Of a DNA stretch of 5,831 bases, positions 1-5,831 are shown piece by piece. A program made the translations under genes and the position numbers. The DNA is from Alphaproteobacteria bacterium (GTDB lineage: Bacteria > Pseudomonadota > Alphaproteobacteria > SMXP01), in NCBI GenBank assembly GCA_021774995.1, contig JAJFIM010000038.1, positions 1 through 5,831 on the forward strand, in the 5' to 3' direction. How positions within the stretch are numbered: position 1 is the stretch's first letter; each line of letters starts with the position of its first letter. The notes below the pieces were generated by a model. The model made no database searches, had not been told where the DNA came from, and saw only the letters and a list, made by a program, of their open reading frames with translations.

Positions 1-1
1 C

Positions 2-1744
2 CGGCTGTCCGGCTGGGTTCACCGCAAGAGGGATCATGGCGGGCTGTTGTTCATTGATTTGCGCGATCATTATGGTCTGACGCAATGCGTGATCGAGCCC
101 GAGAGCCCGAATTTTGCGCAAGCCGAGGGCGTGCGCACCGAGAGCGTGTTGACCATCACGGGGTCCGTCGTGGCCCGGACAGACGAAACCGTCAACGAAA
201 ACCTGCCGACCGGCCATATTGAAATTCGCATCGACGAATTGACCGTGCAATCGGCTGCGGAAGAACTGCCTTTGCCGGTTTTTGGCGAACCAGATTACCC
301 GGAAGACATACGGCTGCGCTATCGGTTTTTGGATTTGCGCCGGGAGACCTTGCACAAAAACATTATGCTGCGCACCGCCATTGTCGGCGCCATCCGCAAA
401 GGCATGGATGCGCGCGGCTTTTTTGAATTTCAAACGCCGATCCTGACAGCGTCTTCGCCGGAAGGGGCGCGCGATTTTCTTGTGCCAAGCCGCCTCCATC
501 CCGGTCAGTTTTATGCCTTGCCGCAAGCGCCGCAGCAGTTCAAGCAATTGATCATGGTGGCGGGATTTGATCGCTATTATCAGATTGCCCCGTGCTTTCG
601 CGACGAAGACGCGCGGGCCGACCGCAGCGCGGGCGAGTTCTATCAACTTGATCTGGAAATGTCTTTCGTTACGCAAGAAGACGTGTTCGAAGCGGTGGGT
701 TCGATGGTCGCCGGCGTGTTTGCGCAATTTGCCGAGACGCGCGGCGTCACCGCGCATCCCTTTCGCCAAATTCCTTATAAGCAATCGATGCTGAAATACG
801 GCAATGACAAACCGGACCTGCGCAATCCGATTGAAATCGTCGACGTCACGGATCTTTTTGCGCGCGATGAAGTGACCTTCAAAGCCTTTAAAGGACAGAT
901 CGAAGCGGGCGGGGTGGTGCGCGCCGTCCCGGCCCCCGGCGCGGCCGACAAGCCCCGCAGTTTTTTCGACAAGCTCAACGAGTGGGCGCGAAAGGATATG
1001 GGCGCGGCGGGACTGGGCTACGTTATTTATGAAGAGAAGGACGGCGTGCTGACCGGCAAAGGCCCCATCGCCAAATTTATCCCTCAGAATGTTCATGAGG
1101 AACTGGGTAAACGGGCCGGGATCAAGGCGGGCGACGCGCTGTTTTTTGCCTGTGACAAGGAAAGCGCGGCGGCGGCGCTGGCGGGCGCGGCGCGCACGCG
1201 CATCGGCGAGGGGCTTGATATTTGCGAGAAAGATACATTCAAATTCTGCTGGATCACCGATTATCCGCTGTATGAATATAACGAGACGGAAAAGCGCATT
1301 GATTTCAGCCACAATCCCTTCTCCATGCCTGAAGGGGGCCTGAGGGATCTCGAGGAAAAAGATCCGCTGGATATCATTGGCCATCAATATGATTTGGTGT
1401 GCAACGGGCATGAGCTGGGCTCCGGCGCCATTCGCAATCATAAACCCGAAATCATGTTCAAGGCTTTTGAGATCGCCGGTTACTCGAAAGAGCAAGTTGA
1501 AGCTGAATTCAGCGGGATGCTGAACGCCTTTCAATACGGCGCGCCGCCTCATGGAGGGATTGCACTGGGTGTAGACCGCATCGTGATGCTGATGGCGGGC
1601 CAAGTGAATATCCGGGAGGTAACGATGTTCCCGATGAATCAGCAGGCGGAGGATTTGATGATGGACGCGCCGTCAGAAGTCAAAGCCCACCAATTGCGCG
1701 AGCTGCATATTCGCGTTGTCGCGCCGCCAAAAGCGGACGGATAG
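2..1744 (+). CDS. aspS: Aspartyl-tRNA synthetase, 5'-truncated by window edge
   Basis: This cytoplasmic class II aminoacyl-tRNA synthetase attaches aspartate to its tRNA using ATP. The reading frame is open to the left edge. The codons at 2-46 encode RLSGWVHRKRDHGGL, the conserved start of the N-terminal OB-fold anticodon-binding domain, so the TTG at 47 is internal and not the start. By alignment to E. coli AspRS from memory, about 18 residues are missing; 580 are visible, giving a normal length near 600. Going downstream, motif 1 lies at about 365-445 and the PQAPQQFKQ substrate loop at about 521-547. Motif 2 (CFRDEDARADR) starts at 593. The GAD insertion domain spans about 900-1200, DFSHNPFSMP lies near 1302-1331, and motif 3 (GVDR, with its arginine at 1577-1579) follows. 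The tail (NIREV, FPMNQQAEDLMM, APSEV, QLRELHIR) is the usual alphaproteobacterial form. The frame ends in TAG at 1742-1744. The family assignment is very secure. Non-discriminating specificity is possible (see findings). Confidence 0.97.
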   Translation, partial: RLSGWVHRKRDHGGLLFIDLRDHYGLTQCVIEPESPNFAQAEGVRTESVLTITGSVVARTDETVNENLPTGHIEIRIDELTVQSAAEELPLPVFGEPDYPEDIRLRYRFLDLRRETLHKNIMLRTAIVGAIRKGMDARGFFEFQTPILTASSPEGARDFLVPSRLHPGQFYALPQAPQQFKQLIMVAGFDRYYQIAPCFRDEDARADRSAGEFYQLDLEMSFVTQEDVFEAVGSMVAGVFAQFAETRGVTAHPFRQIPYKQSMLKYGNDKPDLRNPIEIVDVTDLFARDEVTFKAFKGQIEAGGVVRAVPAPGAADKPRSFFDKLNEWARKDMGAAGLGYVIYEEKDGVLTGKGPIAKFIPQNVHEELGKRAGIKAGDALFFACDKESAAAALAGAARTRIGEGLDICEKDTFKFCWITDYPLYEYNETEKRIDFSHNPFSMPEGGLRDLEEKDPLDIIGHQYDLVCNGHELGSGAIRNHKPEIMFKAFEIAGYSKEQVEAEFSGMLNAFQYGAPPHGGIALGVDRIVMLMAGQVNIREVTMFPMNQQAEDLMMDAPSEVKAHQLRELHIRVVAPPKADG

Positions 1745-1761
1745 AGGCGTTTTATAAATTC

Positions 1762-1793
1762 GTCATACCTCTGCGGCTTAACCGCGGAATCCA
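1762..1793 (+). repeat. Palindromic intergenic repeat, copy A
   Basis: This 32-base element begins GTCATACC and ends GGAATCCA, and folds around an inner hairpin. The left arm is CTGCGG at 1771-1776, the loop CTTAA at 1777-1781, and the right arm CCGCGG at 1782-1787, giving six pairs with one G-U. Its ends and loop match the reverse complement of the element at 1814-1842, which supports a shared origin. The GTCA(T/C)nCC...CTTGA...GG(G/A)(A/T)TCCA layout resembles a dispersed palindromic repeat common between genes in alphaproteobacteria; that link is from memory and was not searched. It starts 17 bases after the aspS stop codon and may also help end aspS transcription, although no T-run follows. 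Confidence 0.7.
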
Positions 1794-1813
1794 CAAAGCG
1801 CCTCAGTTGAAGA

Positions 1814-1842
1814 TGGACCCCGCGATCAAGTCGCGGGGTGAC
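1814..1842 (-). repeat. Palindromic intergenic repeat, copy B (inverted relative to copy A)
   Basis: This 29-base element reads TGGACCCC...GGGGTGAC on the plus strand, so on the minus strand it starts GTCACCCC and ends GGGGTCCA, like copy A. It contains a perfect 9-bp stem: ACCCCGCGA at 1817-1825, loop TCAAG at 1826-1830, and TCGCGGGGT at 1831-1839. Copies A and B therefore face each other with 20 bases between them, an arrangement resembling the paired REP units (BIMEs) of enterobacteria. That comparison is structural only; no homology to REP sequences is claimed. Confidence 0.75.
1817..1839. terminator. Possible bidirectional terminator hairpin between convergent genes
   Basis: The perfect 9-bp, GC-rich stem with a 5-base loop sits between two convergent genes and would form in transcripts from either strand, so it is a plausible shared stop or 3'-end stabiliser. 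Against a standard intrinsic terminator, no U-tract follows on either strand: plus continues GACAGAAGG, and minus continues CCATCTTCAACTG. Rho-dependent ending, or mere protection of mRNA 3' ends, is equally possible. Confidence 0.3.
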
Positions 1843-1894
1843 AGAAGGGGGAAAGGGTCGCGGGGTGACGCATGGGGAAAGGTCGCGGAGTGAC
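1831..1894 (+). repeat. Three degenerate tandem copies of the repeat arm TCGCGGRGTGAC
   Basis: The 12-mer TCGCGGGGTGAC, the right arm of copy B plus its GTGAC end, occurs at 1831-1842 and again, identically, at 1858-1869. A one-base variant (TCGCGGAGTGAC) lies at 1883-1894. The starts are 27 and 25 bases apart. The spacers between copies 1-2 and 2-3 are both G/A-rich, and each contains GGGGAAAGG or GGGGGAAAGGG, so the true unit is about 25 bases long. No left arms accompany copies 2 and 3. The array ends about 30 bases before the nrdJ stop codon. Confidence 0.75.
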
Positions 1895-1924
1895 AGTGAG
1901 TGTGTAGAATGGGCAAAAATTGCC

Positions 1925-4900
1925 TCAAGAACACCCCGTTGTGGTCCCGCAAGTTTCGCACTTTAGGCAGGTGCCGTTGCGCACCAGTGTGAAATTGCCG
2001 CACGAGCTGCAGGCGTCGCCTTCATAACCTTTGAGGCGCGCCTCATGCGCGTGCCGTTGGATCCTGACTGATGATGATCCGCCCCCGCCGCCATGGGACG
2101 CCTGTTCAACGGCTTTGGCGACCTCGTCAAAAGCGGATGTTTCAGTTTCGGCTTCAGCAACGCCCGCGCTCCGGGCGGTGGCCTCGCGTTTGAAGACGAT
2201 GAGATTGCTGGGCAGATTTGAGCGGATATAGCCCTGGCTGGCGACGCTGCGCACCGCATTGATCACTGCGGATTGATCTTTTTCTGAAGGCGTTTTGCTC
2301 TGGTTATCACCATCGCCGATCGCGTCGAATTTAAGATCATCCGGCTGGACGTGAGCCAGATCATCCCGGCCGAGATAGGAAACAGCCAATTCGCGGAAAA
2401 CATAATCAAGAAGTGACGTTGCGTTTTTAATGGTTGCGTTGCCTTGCACCAGACCGGCGGGTTCAAATCGCGTGAATGTAAAGGCCTCTACGAATTCTTC
2501 CAAAGGAACGCCATATTGCAGACCTATGGAAATGGCGATGGCGAAGTTATTCATCAGGGAGCGGAAGGCCGCGCCTTCTTTGTGCATATCAATGAAAATT
2601 TCGCCGAGTGAGCCATCTTCGTATTCGCCGGTTCTCAAATAAACTTTATGCCCCCCGACGCTGGCCTTTTGGGTGTAGCCTTTCCGTCGATGGGGCAGCC
2701 GGTTGCGCTCATGTTCTTTTTCTATGATGCGTTCGATGATTTTTTCAGTGACGACTTGCGTGCGCTGCACGGCGGGCGCTTCCGTGCGCAATGCCGCTTC
2801 TAATACATCTTCGGCTGCGTCTATTTCTTCGTCTGCGTCATCGCTTCCCAGCAATTGCGCGTTAAGGGGCTGGCTCAGTTTTGATCCATCGCGGTAAAGG
2901 GCGTTGGCTTTTACGCCAAGACGCCAGGACATGATATAGGCGTTTTTACATTCTTCGACCGTGGCGCTGTTTGGCATGTTGATGGTTTTTGAGATGGCGC
3001 CGGAAATAAAGGGTTGCACGGCGGCCATCATCTTGATGTGGCTTTCAACGGACAAAAAGCGTTTTCCAATGCGCCCGCATGGATTGGCGCAGTCAAAAAC
3101 CGGCAGGTGCTCCTCTTTGAGATATGGCGCTCCTTCAAGGGTCATGGCGCCGCAGCAATAGAGATTGGCGCTTTCAATTTCCTGGGCGCTATAGCCTATG
3201 GCCGAGAGGAGGTTGAAATTATAATCATTCAACTGATCTTCGCTAAGACCCAGCTTCTCGCGGCAAAATTCCAATCCTAATGACCATTGATTAAACGCGA
3301 AACTGATATCGAAAGCCGTGGCCAATGCGTCTTCTACCGCTTTGATTTCAATTTCGCCAAAGCCTTTTGCCTCCAAGGTCTCATGATTAACGCCGGGCGC
3401 GCCTTTGAGCGTTCCGGCGCCAACTGCGTAGTCGGCGATCTCCTGAATTTCGTCTTGTGCGTAGCCTAATGTTTGCAATGCTTCGGGGACAGTGCGGTTG
3501 ATGATTTTGAAATAACCGCCGCCCGCTAACTTTTTGAATTTCACCAGGGCAAAGTCGGGCTCGATTCCGGTGGTGTCGCAATCCATCACCAGGCCGATCG
3601 TTCCTGTGGGCGCGATCACGGAGACTTGCGCATTGCGAAAGCCATAAGCCGTCCCGAGATCCAAGGCGCGGTCCCAGGCTTTGCGGGCGTGGACGACGAG
3701 TGCGTCATCGGGACAGTTAGACGCATCCAGTGGTACGGGGGCAATGTGCAGCCCCTCAAAATCGAGCGTTCCCATGGCCGCTTGTTTGTGGTTGGCGATA
3801 ACGCGCAACATCGCCCGCGAATTTTTCTGGTAACCGGGGAAGGCGCCTAATTGCAGCGCCATTTCAGCGGACGCGGCGTAGGCGACGCCGGTCATTATGG
3901 CGCTAAGGCAAGCTGCAATGGCGCGGCCTTTTTCGCTGTCATACGACAAGCCTTGGGCCATCAGGAGGCCGCCGATATTTGCAAAGCCCAAGCCCAGCGT
4001 GCGGAAATCATAAGACCGCTGCGCAATTTCCGCCGATGGGAATTGCGCCATATAGACCGATATTTCAAGGGTAATCGTCCACAGTCTCACGGCGTGCTCA
4101 AAACTTGCAATATCAAAGGATGAATCGGCGTTTCGAAACGCCATGAGATTTAATGACGCGAGATTGCAGGCTGTGTCGTCTAAAAACATATATTCAGAGC
4201 ACGGATTAGAAGCGCGAATCTCGCCATCCGCCGGACATGTGTGCCAATCATTAATCGTGGTGCTGAATTGCAGTCCCGGATCGGCGCTCTGCCAGGCCGC
4301 CTGGCCGATGCGATCCCATAAATGGCGCGCCTCGACCGTCTCCATGATTTCTCCGTCGGTGCGGCGCATAAGAGACCACTTTTCATCATTTTCCACGGCG
4401 TCAAGGAAATCGTTTGGAATGCGCACAGTGTTGTTGGAGTTTTGCCCCGAAACCGTGCGATAGGCTTCTGAATCCCAATCAGTGTCGTAGGTTCTGAACT
4501 CAATCGAGGTATAGCCTTGCCGGGCGAATTGGATCACGCGCTGAATGGAGTTTTCCGGGACCAGCACTTTTTTAGCGGCGCGGATTTCACGTTTGAGGGC
4601 CGGGTTTTTTGCAGGATCAAAGCAATCGCCTTCTTCCCCTTCGCAATTGACACAGGCTTTCATAATCGCGCCCAGATGCTTATGCGCAATCTTGGAGCCT
4701 ATAACCAGAGACGCCACTTTTTGTTCTTCAATGACTTTCCAGTCGATGAAATCCTCAATATCCGGGTGATCAATATCAACGATAACCATTTTGGCGGCGC
4801 GCCTTGTGGTGCCGCCCGATTTGACGGAACCGGCCGCCCGGTCGCCAATGCGCAAAAAACTCATGAGGCCGGAGGATTTGCCGCCGCCGGCAAGGGGTTC

Positions 4901-5629
4901 TTCAGCGCCTCTGAGAGTGGAAAAATTTGTGCCCGTGCCCGATCCATATTTAAACAGCCGCGCTTCGCGCACCCACAAATCCATGATGCCGCCTTCATTC
5001 ACCAAATCGTCATTGACGCTCTGGATAAAACAGGCGTGGGGCTGGGGCCGCTCATAGGCGCTTTGCGATTGCGTTAAAGAACCGCTATCGGGATCAACGT
5101 AAAAATGACCCTGCGCCGGACCGTCAATGCCATAAGCCCAGTGCAGACCGGTGTTGAACCATTGCGGGGAATTGGGCGCCGCTTTTTGAGTCGCGAGCAT
5201 GAAGCGCATTTCATCGTAAAATGCTTTGGCGTCATCTTCGCCGTCGAAATAGCCGCCCTTCCAGCCCCAATATGTCCAGGCGCCGGCGAGGCGGTCGAAT
5301 ACCTGCTTGGCGCTCGTTTCGCACGACGGCGGGGGCGTTTCATTCTGATCAGAGTCAAGACCGCTTTTCGCCGGTTCATGGCGCCTGAGCCATGCGGGAA
5401 CGCCGTCTTCTTCAACCGCTTTGAGAGCGGCCGGAATACCCGCCTTGCGAAAATATTTTTGCGCCAGGATATCACAGGCCACCGGACTCCAGTCGTCCGG
5501 CACCTCCATATCGTCCAATTGGAAAATGAGTGAGCCGTCGGGATCACGTATTTCGCTGCTGGTGCGGCGAAAGTTCAGGCCGTCATAGGCTGATTTCGTG
5601 TCATTGGTGAAGTGACGTTGAATGCGCAT
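1925..5629 (-). CDS. nrdJ: Adenosylcobalamin-dependent (class II) ribonucleotide reductase
   Basis: This cytoplasmic enzyme reduces ribonucleotides to deoxyribonucleotides, using adenosylcobalamin to form the catalytic thiyl radical without needing oxygen. The 1234-residue protein has the expected active-site cysteines. C200 is in HACFIQ. C477 is the radical-site candidate in NPCSE, flanked by N475 and E479. C488 is in DTACNLASLN. The 11-residue step from C477 to C488 matches C408/C419 of the Lactobacillus leichmannii class II enzyme. The nucleotide-binding region KYGSGTGTNFS lies at 227-237 and the PTGTI motif at 674-678. A cysteine-bearing insert lies at 326-336, with further cysteine pairs at 825-826 and 847/851. 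A conserved region at about 965-1100 includes HRRKGYTQKA and FTFTRFEPAG. A Gly/Ser linker at 1180-1187 leads to a tail with CxxC pairs at 1207/1210 and 1221/1224 plus C1227 and C1233. The ATG start at 5629 gives the family-like N-terminus MRIQRHFT. The frame looks intact. No ATP-cone is evident at the N-terminus. Partner genes are not in the window. Confidence 0.97.
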   Translation of the reverse strand: MRIQRHFTNDTKSAYDGLNFRRTSSEIRDPDGSLIFQLDDMEVPDDWSPVACDILAQKYFRKAGIPAALKAVEEDGVPAWLRRHEPAKSGLDSDQNETPPPSCETSAKQVFDRLAGAWTYWGWKGGYFDGEDDAKAFYDEMRFMLATQKAAPNSPQWFNTGLHWAYGIDGPAQGHFYVDPDSGSLTQSQSAYERPQPHACFIQSVNDDLVNEGGIMDLWVREARLFKYGSGTGTNFSTLRGAEEPLAGGGKSSGLMSFLRIGDRAAGSVKSGGTTRRAAKMVIVDIDHPDIEDFIDWKVIEEQKVASLVIGSKIAHKHLGAIMKACVNCEGEEGDCFDPAKNPALKREIRAAKKVLVPENSIQRVIQFARQGYTSIEFRTYDTDWDSEAYRTVSGQNSNNTVRIPNDFLDAVENDEKWSLMRRTDGEIMETVEARHLWDRIGQAAWQSADPGLQFSTTINDWHTCPADGEIRASNPCSEYMFLDDTACNLASLNLMAFRNADSSFDIASFEHAVRLWTITLEISVYMAQFPSAEIAQRSYDFRTLGLGFANIGGLLMAQGLSYDSEKGRAIAACLSAIMTGVAYAASAEMALQLGAFPGYQKNSRAMLRVIANHKQAAMGTLDFEGLHIAPVPLDASNCPDDALVVHARKAWDRALDLGTAYGFRNAQVSVIAPTGTIGLVMDCDTTGIEPDFALVKFKKLAGGGYFKIINRTVPEALQTLGYAQDEIQEIADYAVGAGTLKGAPGVNHETLEAKGFGEIEIKAVEDALATAFDISFAFNQWSLGLEFCREKLGLSEDQLNDYNFNLLSAIGYSAQEIESANLYCCGAMTLEGAPYLKEEHLPVFDCANPCGRIGKRFLSVESHIKMMAAVQPFISGAISKTINMPNSATVEECKNAYIMSWRLGVKANALYRDGSKLSQPLNAQLLGSDDADEEIDAAEDVLEAALRTEAPAVQRTQVVTEKIIERIIEKEHERNRLPHRRKGYTQKASVGGHKVYLRTGEYEDGSLGEIFIDMHKEGAAFRSLMNNFAIAISIGLQYGVPLEEFVEAFTFTRFEPAGLVQGNATIKNATSLLDYVFRELAVSYLGRDDLAHVQPDDLKFDAIGDGDNQSKTPSEKDQSAVINAVRSVASQGYIRSNLPSNLIVFKREATARSAGVAEAETETSAFDEVAKAVEQASHGGGGGSSSVRIQRHAHEARLKGYEGDACSSCGNFTLVRNGTCLKCETCGTTTGCS

Positions 5630-5636
5630 CTAATAT

Positions 5637-5640
5637 ATCC
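5637..5640 (-). promoter_or_regulatory. Weak ribosome binding site of nrdJ
   Basis: On the minus strand the sequence before the start codon reads AGGCTGGATATATTAG then ATG. GGA lies 8 bases before the ATG, a normal spacing, but it is only a partial Shine-Dalgarno match. No stronger purine run is near, and no alternative start nearby has a better one. The site is assigned because the start codon is independently supported by the conserved N-terminus. Confidence 0.4.
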
Positions 5641-5801
5641 AGCCTAATCGTCGTGAAGAGTATTGCTCATCGTCCGGCTGTCCGCCAGATATTCCGTGAA
5701 CGCCCATAAACCCCCAAAACCCCGAGAGACGAGTTCACCAGTCAAGGTTATGGAGATCCGCTAAATAGAGAGATGGAGTTTAAGTGTGGCAGCCCGAGAA
5801 A

Positions 5802-5819
5802 GCACACCATATGATGTGC
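5802..5819. promoter_or_regulatory. 18-bp near-perfect palindrome, candidate operator
   Basis: GCACACCATATGATGTGC equals its own reverse complement at 16 of 18 positions; the mismatched pair is positions 6 and 13. It is centred on CATATG and lies about 173-190 bases upstream of the nrdJ start codon. Such a site typically binds a dimeric regulator. A 16-base alignment to the NrdR box consensus as I remember it (acaCwAtATaTwGtgt) matches 12 positions at 5804-5819, but its centre is one base off the palindrome's own centre, so NrdR is only a candidate. It could instead belong to the unseen gene beyond the right edge. Confidence 0.4.
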
Positions 5820-5831
5820 CATCCCCCTTAA

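Larger units (their letters stand above)
5630..5831. other. Non-coding leader region upstream of nrdJ
   Basis: I find no convincing gene in these 202 bases; open frames on either strand are shorter than about 30 codons and lack good ribosome binding sites. On the minus strand the region should carry the nrdJ promoter and 5' untranslated leader. The one tempting -35 element (TTGACT, minus strand of 5740-5745) has no credible -10 at the normal distance. I do not see the conserved boxes of a cobalamin riboswitch. The region holds a run of C-tracts at 5703-5723 and a palindrome at 5802-5819. The next gene upstream is outside the window. Confidence 0.6.

Noticed and set aside
47..49. TTG as the start codon of aspS
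   Set aside because: The frame continues upstream to the window edge and encodes the conserved SGWVHRKRDHGG segment of the anticodon-binding domain.
1912..1924. GGCAA-AAA-TTGCC inverted repeat abutting the nrdJ stop codon, as the nrdJ terminator
   Set aside because: The 5-bp stem is weak, the T-run is inside the loop rather than after the stem, and no U-tract follows on the minus strand.
1803..2003. 66-codon minus-strand frame across the intergenic repeats and the nrdJ 3' end
   Set aside because: Its start lies inside the nrdJ coding region in another frame and the rest is low-complexity repeat translation.
4517..5077. 186-codon open frame on the plus strand, antisense to nrdJ
   Set aside because: It lies wholly opposite the conserved nrdJ coding sequence, has no recognisable family features and no ribosome binding site I could see. 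Long antisense frames are common opposite well-coded genes. The other frames opposite or inside aspS and nrdJ were rejected for the same reason.
5631..5640. ATATAT core just before the nrdJ start as an NrdR box
   Set aside because: Only the central A/T core agrees with the consensus; the outer ACAC and GTGT half-sites are absent.
5740..5745. TTGACT on the minus strand as the nrdJ promoter -35
   Set aside because: At 16-18 bases downstream only GGGTTT-like sequence is found, with no acceptable -10 element.
5630..5831. Cobalamin riboswitch upstream of the B12-dependent reductase gene
   Set aside because: I looked for the conserved B12-box and accompanying stems on the minus strand and did not find them in the 202 bases available.
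1..5831. RIQRH occurring twice in NrdJ (residues 2-6 and 1189-1193) as an internal duplication
   Set aside because: The two copies use different codons and neighbouring residues do not match, so chance is the simpler explanation.

Overview
The window carries two large housekeeping genes that converge on a short, repeat-filled gap, plus about 200 bases of leader upstream of the second gene. Both proteins look alphaproteobacterial. The aspartyl-tRNA synthetase has the alphaproteobacterial form of motif 2 and of the C-terminal tail. The ribonucleotide reductase is the long (about 1230-residue) adenosylcobalamin-dependent type, ending in the cysteine-rich tail common in that class. The gap holds a palindromic repeat of a kind scattered through many alphaproteobacterial genomes. 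I cannot name the order or genus from this sequence.

Layout. Positions 2-1744 (+) are aspS, cut at its 5' end by the window edge so that roughly the first 18 codons are missing. Positions 1745-1924 are the convergent intergenic gap. It contains two related imperfect palindromes in opposite orientation, followed by a degenerate tandem repetition of one palindrome arm. Positions 1925-5629 (-) are nrdJ, apparently complete. Positions 5630-5831 are non-coding sequence upstream of nrdJ, with a weak ribosome binding site and, at the far edge, an 18-bp near-perfect palindrome that may be an operator.

Function. AspS charges tRNA(Asp). A histidine in its anticodon-binding domain suggests that it may also mischarge tRNA(Asn) for later amidation. 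NrdJ makes deoxyribonucleotides by an oxygen-independent, vitamin B12-dependent radical reaction. The two genes have no evident functional link and are simply convergent neighbours.

I see no new multi-gene system, CRISPR array, transposase, tRNA or rRNA. The parts most worth a second look are the mosaic repeat between the genes and the palindrome upstream of nrdJ.
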